A stretch of DNA of 43,175 nt from assembly GCA_949915905.1 (NCBI GenBank), contig CATLEQ010000003.1, positions 1 through 43,175 on the forward strand, read 5' to 3'. Under the pieces are notes generated by a model. The model had not been told where the DNA came from. It saw only the letters and a program-made list of their open reading frames with translations, and did no database searches. Both the position numbers and the translations under genes were made by a program. The DNA is from an uncultured Lachnospiraceae bacterium (GTDB lineage Bacteria; Bacillota; Clostridia; Lachnospirales; Lachnospiraceae). Positions 25,013 to 33,471 of the stretch are shown in pieces (the first letter of the stretch is position 1; the number at the start of each line of letters is the position of its first letter).

Positions 25013-25708
25013 CTCCACGACCGCGTAAATGCTTCCCTCTCCGTCGCAAAGCTCCACCACCGTCCGCTCGGCCTCCTCCGCGATAAACGGATGAATGACA
25101 TCCCCCAGCACGGCGGATTTCTTATATTCTACCCGAACCTGTCGAATCACGCGCTCCACCGGGATTTCCTCTATCGCCATCTGCACGTACTGGCAGTTGT
25201 TGACATGCTCGTTCGTATCTATGTGGCAACGCTTCACCGTGAAAGGCTCCAAAGGCTTATGAATTTTGGGTAACGCGACTTTTCGGTCTTCATAAGGCAT
25301 CTCAAGCGGCTCCTCCTGCCCATAGGCCTCCGTCTCGTCTTCACCGGGCCGCATCGGCCGCCCGCGCTCCGCGTCCATGTACACCCAGACGGATGCCGCC
25401 CGCGCCAAATGGTTCCCCTCCATATCATCGATAAAAAAGTTACGTTCGCCAATAATCCGCTTAAACGCCGTGGCAAACGTGCCCACGCGAATCTTTTCTC
25501 CCATCTTCGGATAACGGTCAATAATGACCTGCCAGTAAGAGAGCACCCACGCCCGCTTCTGCTCTTTCAGCCGCAGCACCCCATAGCCGATGTCCTCCGA
25601 CTGGAACGTGCTGCAGTCCTGAAAATAATTGATAACACCGGGGAGCGTCAGCGTCCCCCGATGGTCAATCTCACTATACCGTACCCTTGCGTCAATCGTA
25701 TACTTCAT
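24974..25708 (-). CDS. Acyl-ACP thioesterase family protein
   Basis: The 244-residue protein has a double hot-dog layout. The first half begins MKYTIDARVRYSEIDHRGTL and includes AWVLSYWQVIIDRYP and ASVWVYMDAERGRP. The second half begins FTVKRCHIDTNEHVNNCQYV with the Asn/His active-site motif NEHVNN. It releases fatty acids from acyl carrier protein in the cytoplasm. The start at 25708 has GAGGAGG. The last 13 codons form one arm of a perfect hairpin that belongs to repeat copy B, so the C-terminus may have been altered by the repeat. Confidence 0.85.
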   Translation of the reverse strand: MKYTIDARVRYSEIDHRGTLTLPGVINYFQDCSTFQSEDIGYGVLRLKEQKRAWVLSYWQVIIDRYPKMGEKIRVGTFATAFKRIIGERNFFIDDMEGNHLARAASVWVYMDAERGRPMRPGEDETEAYGQEEPLEMPYEDRKVALPKIHKPLEPFTVKRCHIDTNEHVNNCQYVQMAIEEIPVERVIRQVRVEYKKSAVLGDVIHPFIAEEAERTVVELCDGEGSIYAVVEFILSGENNCRLV

Positions 25709-25859
25709 ATCCTCCTCCTCGTCGCAAACTCCGGCGAGATTTTTCGCCTCTTGTCTCCTTAATAGAGTATAGACGATTTTCAAGATTTTCTCAACCTTTT
25801 TCCTTTTCGTATCATATTTTATATAGAATGAACCTATATCCTAATAGAGGAGCAAACCC

Positions 25860-26411
25860 ATGCAACTGAGCAACAACACGCAAACCTATCTTTGTCGTTT
25901 TTACGAAATATTGGATACCATGATAAAGGACATGAGTGACGCACCACTTATTGACAGCGTGTCGCACAACTTCATCACACAAATGATTCCGCACCACAAG
26001 GCGGCAATTGAAATGTCAGAAAATCTCCTGCGGTATACCACTTTGATTCCGCTGCAGGAAATCGCGCAGACCATCGTCACCGAGCAGACGGAGAGCATCC
26101 ATGACATGGAGGCCGCGCTGTGCCGCTGCAGCGGATGCGTCAACTCCCAGCAAGAACTTTGTCTCTACCAAAAACGGTTTGACCACATCGCGAATACCAT
26201 GTTCACCCGCATGAACAATGCCTGCCGGGGCAATGACATTAACGGTAACTTTATACGTGAAATGATTCCGCATCACGAAGGTGCCATCCAGATGTCGAAA
26301 AACGCGCTATGTTTTCCCATTTGTCCGGAGCTCGTGCCCATCCTGAAGGCCATCATCACCTCGCAGGAAAAGGAAGTACGGCAGATGAAATGTCTGTTGC
26401 GGCAACAGTAG
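25860..26411 (+). CDS. DUF305 protein with two repeats
   Basis: The 183-residue helical protein has two DUF305 halves: FITQMIPHHKAAIEMSEN at about residue 38 and FIREMIPHHEGAIQMSKN at about residue 132. Each carries the MIPHH metal-binding motif. A Cys-rich link, LCRCSGCVNSQQELC, joins them. DUF305 proteins are ferritin-like helix bundles that probably bind copper or other metals. No signal peptide is seen, so this one is cytosolic. The gene is single, divergent from the thioesterase, with AGAGGAG upstream. Confidence 0.85.
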   Translation: MQLSNNTQTYLCRFYEILDTMIKDMSDAPLIDSVSHNFITQMIPHHKAAIEMSENLLRYTTLIPLQEIAQTIVTEQTESIHDMEAALCRCSGCVNSQQELCLYQKRFDHIANTMFTRMNNACRGNDINGNFIREMIPHHEGAIQMSKNALCFPICPELVPILKAIITSQEKEVRQMKCLLRQQ

Positions 26412-26438
26412 CCATCCAGCTATAAAACAAACACAATG

Positions 26439-26579
26439 TCAAGCGGATATTCGCAATCCGCTTTGCTACTTGCTCATAACCTCATTGCCGCTTCGCGGCA
26501 TCTCAGTGGAAGTTTGTACTTCCAATGAAATAGGCAAGCCCCCCGCTTTAAGAAGCAGGGGACTTCCCTGATGAGGTTA
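26439..26579. repeat. Multi-hairpin repeat, family 2, copy E
   Basis: Same architecture as 24741-24886. The third hairpin changes from GGGAG/CTCCC to GGAAG/CTTCC, a paired change that keeps the stem. The outer pair TAACCTCAT/ATGAGGTTA is perfect here. It lies between the DUF305 gene and the decayed dehydratase gene. Confidence 0.75.
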
Positions 26580-26599
26580 AAATTTTCATGATACTTCTA

Positions 26600-28169
26600 T
26601 CACTCCAGATACGCACCTCTCATCGGACTGACCGCACGCTCGGAAAATATACGGAGCACGCCGCTTTTGTATCTTGGCTCCCTCGGCCTCCAGTTCTTAC
26701 GGCGAGATTTCAAAACGTCGTCAATCTGTGCCGAAGTTTTTCTCTCTCCCTTTATTCCAATAATGTTCAACCGACGTGCTTCCACATCGATTTCTATCAA
26801 GTCACCTTCCTCCACAAAAGCGATTGGACCGCCATCCGCCGCCTCCGGACTGCAATGACCTATGATCGAGCCGACGGATGCCCCGGAAAATCTCCCATCC
26901 GTAATCAGCGCGATGCTTTTCCCCAGCTCCTTGTCACTGCTGATGGCCTCCGACGTATAAAACATTTCCGGCATACCGCTTCCCTTCGGGCCTTCATGTC
27001 GAATAAAAACCGCCTCGCCCTTATGTATTTCATGCTTCAGAATCGCCTCCAGGCATTCCTCTTCGTTGTCAAACGGTCGCGCCCGCAAAATCGCCTTAAA
27101 CATCTCCTTCGGACATGCCGTATGTTTGATCACTGCTCCTTCCGGTGCCCGATTCCCGCGCAAAACCGCGATACTGCCATTCGTTCCCAATGCCTTGCCA
27201 TACGGACGTATAATATCAGTTCGAGTCAGGTGCACGCCATGCCGCTCGTTGAATTCTTCCAGGCGTTTTTCACACCGTTCATAATAATCATTTCTCTTTA
27301 ACAATTCTAAATTTCCCCAAGGCTTTTTCCGGTTACCGTCATAACGTCCAAATGGAGAAACGGCTTTATTTCTTCCATGATTGCCGGGGTTCCTCCCGCA
27401 TAATAATAGCACTCCGCCGGCCAACGTCCTGCCGGACGCACATCCAGAAGATAATATGCATTTCGGTGCAAACGGTCAAACGTATCTCCGGTAATCTCAA
27501 TCCCAAGCTCATGGGCAATGGCCGGAAGATGTAATAGGCAATTGGTGCTCCTGGATATTGCCGCATGTACCAATATCGCATTTTCAAAACTTTCCTTTGT
27601 CACAATGTCACCGGGCCGCATGTTGGGCATCCGAGCCAATTTAACCGCCAGCCTTCCCGCCTGTCTCGCGTACTCTAAAATATCCTGGCCCCCGGCCGGC
27701 ATCAACGCACTTCCCGGTAACGCCAGCCCCAACGCTTCCGCCATGATCTGCATTGTGGAAGCCGTTCCCAGAAAGGAACAAGCCCTATCAAGTTGGCTGG
27801 CATCCCCTTGTCACAACTTGCCAAATCCCCCCCGGCATCGAAGGTGGTCGCCCTGGCGTGAATTTCTATCATGTTTGCAATCATTTCCCGACTTACCAAA
27901 CTGTAATTCATGCCATCCGTCCCCTGACTTTCCCCGTCGCAGATATCCGTACAAAAATACCTTGCGCCAAAACCGCCTGCCTCGTCAATGCCCTTTCTTA
28001 CCTCTTCTACCAAAAGATTCAGATGCCTGCTACCCGGATGACTGTCGCCAAACGTACTCTCGATAATCACCTGCGGCTTTTCCAAATCCTCTTGTTTCCA
28101 GCCCGTACCCAAACGCAACGGGTCTAACTCCGGCGCAAGTTCACGCATTTTCTGACTGCGTAATTCCAT
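26600..28169 (-). pseudogene. IlvD/Edd-family dehydratase (YjhG/YagF-like), decayed
   Basis: The gene starts at 28169 (MELRSQKM) with GGAGG upstream. The first part has IIESTFGDSHPGSRHLNLLV, FCTDICDGESQGTDGMNYSL and SCDKGMPANL. Near 27790 the frame jumps directly to ACSFLGTASTMQIMAEALG, losing the segment that normally holds the second iron-sulfur ligand region and CPSCG. A second frameshift near 27312 separates TVTGKSLGE from NLELLKRNDYYE. The rest continues to 26600 with GNRAPEGAVIKHTACP and ALITDGRFSGASVG. YagF-type enzymes dehydrate D-xylonate or related sugar acids with an Fe-S cluster. With two breaks and a deletion the product cannot be functional. Confidence 0.85.
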
Positions 28170-28191
28170 CTTGTCACTCCTCCGTACCACT

Positions 28192-28697
28192 TCATATTCT
28201 CTCCATGAAATCCCGAATACGTTGTATGGCCACCTCCAAGTACTCATAAATCGCCATATGGGTAGCCGGACGTAATTCCACAAACTCCACCGGACCCCCC
28301 CCAGATGCTCTTTATAGTACAGATTTGACGCATAATCATATTCCGTTCCAGGATAAGGTGCAAAATAAAGAACCGGCACCGTGATGTCCGGCAAAATCGG
28401 GCGATAATCCTGATAGCCAGAATCAAACCATGTCGCGACATAGGCAAGCGGGTCACAATCCGCCTTCATTCCGCGGGCGACCACCTCTTGCGGCACAAAC
28501 ATCCGCTGTTTTCCATCCTCCTTCGGCACCCACGACAAATCAAAAATATCATTCTCCACCATTTTCTCCGGATACTCGCACTCCGTATAATACTTTGGCC
28601 CCATCCGAGGAATCAAGGTTAGTTCTCCGTTCCCGGGGAACTCCTCCCCGTCACATACCAACATTGAAACAAACTCGGAACCATTCAAGTATAACAC
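28192..28697 (-). pseudogene. Alpha/beta hydrolase fragment with poly-G frameshift
   Basis: The part before the break reads KYYTECEYPEKMVENDIFDL and PDITVPVLYFAPYPGTEYDY, as in the C-terminal half of an alpha/beta hydrolase. At 28295-28302 the minus strand has eight G. Beyond the tract the other frame gives PVEFVELRPATHMAIYEYLE up to a stop at 28192, with the expected catalytic histidine. Six or nine G would restore the frame. The N-terminal half with the nucleophile Ser is missing, so the gene is also truncated. It overlaps nothing but sits 22 bases in front of the dehydratase start, as an operon partner. Confidence 0.65.
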
Positions 28698-28821
28698 CTT
28701 TTGAAACAGATATCCATCTGTTTATTTATCATGTGCAAAAATAGGGCGGAGTTATATTTCTTCTTTTTAACTAAAGAACATCAGCCGTGAATAGTAACTC
28801 ACAAAAACTGTCTGGCATGCC

Positions 28822-29445
28822 TTGGTCACCCGTAATTACACAAATGTTCTACATTTTCCGGAACCCAAAATCGTATATCTCTATAACGAAAAGAACCTGC
28901 CTGATGAAGAAATCATAACACTTGACTTTGGAGGCCAAGGAACATTTGATTATCACGTCCCGGTCTATAAGTTAATTGAATCTTCCCCTCAAGAACTGGA
29001 TGAGCAAAACATGATTATCTTGATTCCATTCATGATTCTACGTCTGCGCGAACGGCTCGAAAAAAGTCGCTCCAGGCAAGATATAAACGACTTGAAGTCC
29101 TTGATTTTTAATGATATACTCGGATTAATCAAAAAGAATCTTGGATCTGGTAACATCACTGCAGAAGATGCCAACCAACTATGGAGCATGGTAGTAACTC
29201 TGTACCGATACCTATATGCCAAGTACACCGAATTTGAAAAGGAGGGACTCAATAAAGACATGGATGATGAATTGATACTGGACTTTGACTTGATTCAAGA
29301 AAGGATATGAGAAAATCTCAGGGAAGAAGTCGCCGCGCAGGAGCAACTTGCAACCATCAAAAAATTATATTCAAAGCTCCACGATTCCGAGCAAGTCGCC
29401 CTCTTACTTGATTTGCCTCTGGAAACTGTTTTAGCCGCGATTTAA
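28822..29445 (+). pseudogene. PD-(D/E)XK transposase-family (Rpn-like) remnant
   Basis: The reading frame gives VIYLYNEKN-type sequence (KIVYLYNEKNLPDEE, GTFDYHVPVYKLIE, IILIPFMILRLRERLEKSR), typical of the middle of Rpn/PDDEXK-family transposase-like proteins. The N-terminal nuclease domain is missing. An in-frame TGA at 29308-29310 interrupts it, after which the same frame continues (ENLREEVAAQEQLATIKKLY) to a TAA at 29443-29445. Rpn proteins are linked to recombination and phage defence. This copy is dead by truncation and a stop. Confidence 0.7.
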
Positions 29446-29447
29446 GA

Positions 29448-29586
29448 CAACTTACGCACAGCCGCATGCGGAAACATGCCGCTTGTCTACGTTCCACTTC
29501 GATCCGTTCTAAACAAGCGTCGCGGGTGCTTAGAACCGGCTACGGCTGGCGCGATACTCACGGCAGACAACATCTGTCGTGAGTAT
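29448..29586 (-). repeat. Multi-hairpin repeat, family 1, copy C (inverted)
   Basis: Read on the minus strand: hairpin 29586-29554 (ATACTCACG/CGTGAGTAT with inner CAGA/TCTG), ATCGCGCC, an AGCCGTAGCC region, a longer insert with GCTTGT/ACAAGC pairing, then GCGGCATGTTTCC and GCGGCTGTGCG. The blocks match copies A and B in order. It starts right after the end of the Rpn-like remnant. Confidence 0.65.
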
Positions 29587-29640
29587 AAAAATATGCACCT
29601 ACAATATAGGGAATTTGAAGATATGAAAAAAGTGCTTTTG

Positions 29641-30834
29641 CTATTTCCCATATATGTGCTCTTCCGCCACATATGCGTGCTCCGTCGTAATCACGCACTG
29701 GTAGCCCGCATCCATTGCCCGCACCTTCTCACACAACGCGTTTCGAATCTCCCGCTGCCGCTCCTCCCCGTCGGAAAACGGCACTACCAGGTCAAAAATC
29801 AGGTTCGTCTGTTTCTCCCCTTTCACCATGCGGAAATCATGAAGCGTACACCGCGCGTCAATCTCGTGCAACGCCTCCACGATTCTTTCATGAACCGCCT
29901 GCACCTCCTCGTCATGCATGTCAATCGGATCCATGTGCACCACGAGGAAAACGCCCAGCCTTTCCATCGCGTCCCGCTCCACGCGGTCGATGACCTCGTG
30001 TGACTTTTCAATCCCCACGTCATTCGGCACCTCCGCGTGAATGGAGGCCATGCTGCGATTTGGCCCGTAATTATGTACGATTAAGTCATGCGTACCGACA
30101 ATCCCGTCGTACTGCTCGACAAAGTTTTTGATTTTATAATATACCTCCGGGTCAATGGCCTCCCCGATTAACGGTGCCAACGTGTCCCTGGCAATGCCAA
30201 CGCCCGCCCACATGACCACCAACGCCACGCCCGCGCCGATGATGCCGTCAATGTTCATCCCCGTAACCCGGAAGAACACCATGGATACAATCGTCGCCGT
30301 CGTCGTCATCACGTCGCCCATGGAATCGGTAAATACCGCCTTCAACACCTTGGAGTCGATTTTTTCACCCAGCCTTCGGTTAAAAAGCCCCAGCCAAAAT
30401 TTTACCCCGATCGATAAAAGTAACAGCACCACAAGGCTCAACTGAAAATATAGCTCCTCCGGCTCTCGTATTTTTCCAATGGAATCCTTCAAGAAGGAAA
30501 ATCCCACTTCCAATACCAGAAATGAAACAATCAACGCCGCGATGTACTCAATCCGTCCATGGCCAAACGGGTGATCCTCGTCGGCCGGCTTCTCCGCCAT
30601 CTTCACTCCCACAAAACTGATGACCGAAGAACCCGCGTCCGACAAATTGTTAAATGCGTCCGCCAATACGGACACACTGTGTAAGCCCAGCCCCGCCGCC
30701 ATTTTCACCAAAAACAATAGCACGTTGCAAAGAATGCCCACGATGCTGGACAATACGCCATATGCCGTGCGCACCGCCACCTTGTCGACATCCTCATAGT
30801 TTTTCACAAAATGTTTTACCAAAAACTCTGTCAT
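29641..30834 (-). CDS. Cation diffusion facilitator, possibly a manganese exporter
   Basis: The 397-residue protein has six membrane helices and a long cytosolic C-terminal domain. The transport site reads DAFNNLSDAGSS in helix 2 and DSMGDVMTT in helix 5, so its four ligands are Asn-Asp and Asp-Asp. Zinc CDFs have His in helix 5. The Asn/Asp-Asp pattern is that of MntE-type Mn(II) exporters, so manganese is the best guess. HPFGHGRIEY is conserved. The C-terminal domain is about 190 residues, longer than in YiiP, and seems to hold two ferredoxin-like units. GGGAGAG precedes the start at 30834. Confidence 0.85.
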   Translation of the reverse strand: MTEFLVKHFVKNYEDVDKVAVRTAYGVLSSIVGILCNVLLFLVKMAAGLGLHSVSVLADAFNNLSDAGSSVISFVGVKMAEKPADEDHPFGHGRIEYIAALIVSFLVLEVGFSFLKDSIGKIREPEELYFQLSLVVLLLLSIGVKFWLGLFNRRLGEKIDSKVLKAVFTDSMGDVMTTTATIVSMVFFRVTGMNIDGIIGAGVALVVMWAGVGIARDTLAPLIGEAIDPEVYYKIKNFVEQYDGIVGTHDLIVHNYGPNRSMASIHAEVPNDVGIEKSHEVIDRVERDAMERLGVFLVVHMDPIDMHDEEVQAVHERIVEALHEIDARCTLHDFRMVKGEKQTNLIFDLVVPFSDGEERQREIRNALCEKVRAMDAGYQCVITTEHAYVAEEHIYGK

Positions 30835-30918
30835 AATCTCTCCCTTGCCAATTCCAAGTCCTGATTATCGGGGGCAAACTTCTTTTGCCCCAATGATACC
30901 ACGTTCATAACTCCCCAG

Positions 30919-30942
30919 GTCAGCAGACCACAAACCCGTCTG
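30919..30942. repeat. Hairpin AGCAGAC/GTCTGCT
   Basis: A 7-bp perfect stem lies between spoIIR and the CDF gene, followed by a second pairing CAGAC/GTCTG at about 30951-30981. Neither has a T-run. They may be a degraded palindromic repeat. Confidence 0.4.
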
Positions 30943-30994
30943 CTATACAGACTATCCGTTGCTTACGCGACTCCTGTCTGAGGTTGTTGAATGT

Positions 30995-31765
30995 TCATTC
31001 TTCCTCGTCGTCATTCAAAAAATCCAGGAAATACCAACGAATCTTGAACTTCGTCCCCACTGTGACTTGTGAGTATTCTTCCTCCGTCAGGACATTTTTA
31101 AGCTTCTCCTTGCCCTCGTCCGGCACCACCGCGTTGGTCGCGTCCATAAAGCAAAGTCCCGGATATAGCACGCACCACCAATTATGTCCCTTCGCCGCCC
31201 CGATTTCAATACGAAGCGCCTCATAATTCCCCGCCGGGAACGTCACGTCCCCGTACGTCTTGTCGGGAAAATAACAAGTCGTGACGGCGGCATTTACCGG
31301 ATAATCATAGCCGGCCTTCGCCACCACGCCGCTCCCGATTTTTTCAATCTCGTCCACATGGGCGCGCATCCATTCCTTCGTCTGCTCCACGTCCATGTCA
31401 TTTTCACTGACTGCCGCATCGGGCATTTCCGTCTCAAGATAAGAAAGTACCGCGTCGCGCACCTTAAGCTTCAATGCCTGGTCTTCCTCGCTGTCACTGT
31501 TTGCCAGCACATGGAACCGAAGCACCTCCTGCGCCAAATGCTGCTGCGTCCGTGCCCGCGCCGTCAACTCCTGCTTATAAAACATCATCCCACAGACGAA
31601 TCCCGCCGTCAAAAAAGCCGCCGCCAGGATTGCAAGGCGAACCCGCCTGCCTATCGGTACTCTTTGCATGACCAGCAGTTTTTCCCCTGCCCAGGCACCT
31701 TTTTCTCGCCCTTCAACCGGCTCTCCCTGTCCAAAATCCTGATTGCTCCATCTATCCTTCCACAT
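30995..31765 (-). CDS. spoIIR: Stage II sporulation protein R
   Basis: The 256-residue protein is made in the forespore and acts across the septum to trigger processing of pro-sigma-E by SpoIIGA. A cytosolic head of about 45 residues is followed by one membrane helix (LAILAAAFLTAGFVCGMMFY). The SpoIIR domain has EVLRFHVLANSDSEEDQALK, VRDAVLSYL and WWCVLYPGLCFMDA. The head is longer than in Bacillus; an alternative start at about 31669 (MQRVPIGRRVR) has a weaker ribosome site. A sigma-F-like promoter lies at 31839-31867. Confidence 0.9.
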   Translation of the reverse strand: MWKDRWSNQDFGQGEPVEGREKGAWAGEKLLVMQRVPIGRRVRLAILAAAFLTAGFVCGMMFYKQELTARARTQQHLAQEVLRFHVLANSDSEEDQALKLKVRDAVLSYLETEMPDAAVSENDMDVEQTKEWMRAHVDEIEKIGSGVVAKAGYDYPVNAAVTTCYFPDKTYGDVTFPAGNYEALRIEIGAAKGHNWWCVLYPGLCFMDATNAVVPDEGKEKLKNVLTEEEYSQVTVGTKFKIRWYFLDFLNDDEEE

Positions 31766-31838
31766 TTTATGTAACTCCTTTCCATATCGACATCCACACG
31801 GTATAGCTTGTGATAGACATCCAACTTTGTGATATGGA

Positions 31839-31867
31839 AAGTATTACCCCTATGCAAAAAAATATTC
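31839..31867 (-). promoter_or_regulatory. Sigma-F-like promoter of spoIIR
   Basis: On the minus strand GGTAATACTT (31839-31848) matches the sigma-F -10 pattern GGNRANANTW. GAATA (31863-31867) lies 14 bases upstream and matches four of five bases of the -35 GYATA. spoIIR is a sigma-F gene in studied species. Confidence 0.45.
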
Positions 31868-31886
31868 TGCCCATACGGTAGATTTT

Positions 31887-32561
31887 TCACCCCTGCCGTA
31901 TCGTGTCACTCACGGCCTCCACCTGGTTATCGATGTGCCGGCAGGTCACCTCCATCGCCCGCCCCACTTCCTTGTTCGTGATGGCGTCAATAATCTCCTG
32001 ATGCTCGGAAAGAAGCTGCGCGTGCCACTCCCGTCGTTTTAAATATTCCACCCGATAACGATACATCTGCTCCCGTAAATTATTTAAAAGGGAAATCAGC
32101 CTCTGGTTGCCCGTCGCCATATAAATCACGTCATGAAAGGCCACATCCGCCTCGGCCACCGCCGTAATGTCCGAATCCCCGAGAATCTTTTCAAATGCTT
32201 TCGCGGCCTGGTTCAACTCCTCAAGTGCCTGCTTTGTCATACGTTCACATGCAAGCTGTACGGCAAGTTCCTCCAGGGCACGCCGCACCTCCAAAACATC
32301 CCGCAGGCTCTTTTCCGTAATCTGTGCCACCTCGGCTCCCCGGCGCGGTATCATCAAAACCAGTCCCTCCAGCTCCAGCTTGCGGATGGCCTCGCGCACC
32401 GGCGTGCGGCTGACCCCCAGCTTATTTGCCAGCGAGATCTCCATCAACCGCTCACCCGGTTTCAAATCTCCACGCAAAATAGCCTGCCGCAGCGTATTGA
32501 ACACGACGTCCCTCAGCGGCAGGTATTCACTCATGGAAACCTCAAATTTCAAATCCGTCAT
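31887..32561 (-). CDS. GntR family regulator, FadR/FCD subfamily
   Basis: The 224-residue protein has a winged helix at about residues 12-75 (LRDVVFNTLRQAILRGDLKP, GVSRTPVREAIRKLELEGLV). An all-helical FCD ligand domain follows with the metal-binding Asp/His pattern (DVAFHDVIY, HQEIIDAI, RHIDNQVE). The start overlaps the stop of ispE (ATGA), so the two are coupled. The same ispE-gntR-spoIIR order occurs in Clostridioides difficile as I recall it. The ligand is unknown; its place between isoprenoid and sporulation genes does not tell it. Confidence 0.9.
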   Translation of the reverse strand: MTDLKFEVSMSEYLPLRDVVFNTLRQAILRGDLKPGERLMEISLANKLGVSRTPVREAIRKLELEGLVLMIPRRGAEVAQITEKSLRDVLEVRRALEELAVQLACERMTKQALEELNQAAKAFEKILGDSDITAVAEADVAFHDVIYMATGNQRLISLLNNLREQMYRYRVEYLKRREWHAQLLSEHQEIIDAITNKEVGRAMEVTCRHIDNQVEAVSDTIRQG

Positions 32562-33436
32562 TTGTCCCTCCCCGCACTGTGCACATTCGTGATATACACT
32601 TGTCTGGCAAGTGCTTTTTTCCTGATTTTCTCCTGCGCCTGTATGGCCTTGAACTTATCGTCATAAAGTCCGAATACCGTGGGGCCGCTCCCGCTCATCA
32701 TCGCGCCCAGCGCGCCCGCCTCAAGCATTTCCTGACGGATTTGTTCGATGACCGGGTGCATCGGGATCGTCACGTCCTCCAATACATTCCCCATGCAGGA
32801 AGCAATTTTTTTCAAATCCTTTTGTCCGAGTCCCTCAATCAATCCGTCAATGTCCGGATGATTTTTTATGTTTCCGGCATCCAGCGCCTCATATACGACC
32901 TTGGTCGACACGCTAACGGATGGTTTTGCTATCAAAACCGTACATTTCGGCATCGCCGGGAGCGGCGTAAGCTTCTCACCGATTCCCTCCGCCAGCACCG
33001 TTCCGCGCATAATGCAATAGGGAACGTCCGCCCCCAGCCTCGTCCCGCGCTCCATCAACTCTTCTTGTGTAAGTCCCAGTTCAAACAGACGGTTCATGCC
33101 AAACAGCACCGCCGCCGCGTTAGAACTGCCGCCCGCCATCCCGGCCGCCACCGGAATATGCTTATCCAGGGTAATGTGCACGCCTTCCTGCAGGCCAAAC
33201 TCCTCCTGAAGCATCGCCGCCGCCTTGTAAGCAATATTTCCCTTGTCCGTCGGCAAAAAAGTCAAATTCGTCCGCAACGAGATTCCCGGCGCGGGCACGG
33301 CTTCAATCCTCACCTCGTCATAAAGGTAAATGGACTGCATCACCATGCGCACGTCGTGATATCCGTTTTCCCGTTTTCCCAGTACGTCCAGCCCCAGGTT
33401 AATCTTTGCCAGGGCTTTTAAATTCAGTCTCTTCAT
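32558..33436 (-). CDS. ispE: 4-diphosphocytidyl-2-C-methyl-D-erythritol kinase
   Basis: The 292-residue GHMP kinase catalyses the fourth step of the MEP route to isoprenoids. LKALAKINLGLDVLGKRENG marks the N-terminal substrate region. PVAAGMAGGSSNAAAVL is the ATP loop at about residues 94-110, and MSGSGPTVFGLY is the C-terminal motif. Start at 33436 has GGAG seven bases upstream. It lies between sipL and gntR in one minus-strand operon. Confidence 0.95.
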   Translation of the reverse strand: MKRLNLKALAKINLGLDVLGKRENGYHDVRMVMQSIYLYDEVRIEAVPAPGISLRTNLTFLPTDKGNIAYKAAAMLQEEFGLQEGVHITLDKHIPVAAGMAGGSSNAAAVLFGMNRLFELGLTQEELMERGTRLGADVPYCIMRGTVLAEGIGEKLTPLPAMPKCTVLIAKPSVSVSTKVVYEALDAGNIKNHPDIDGLIEGLGQKDLKKIASCMGNVLEDVTIPMHPVIEQIRQEMLEAGALGAMMSGSGPTVFGLYDDKFKAIQAQEKIRKKALARQVYITNVHSAGRDK

Positions 33437-33471
33437 CCTATATTCTCCACTGTATTCTGTATACATAATAC

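Noticed and set aside
31651..31890. 79-residue minus-strand ORF between gntR and spoIIR
   Set aside because: It overlaps the start of spoIIR in another frame and covers the candidate sigma-F promoter. The sequence has no protein-like pattern.
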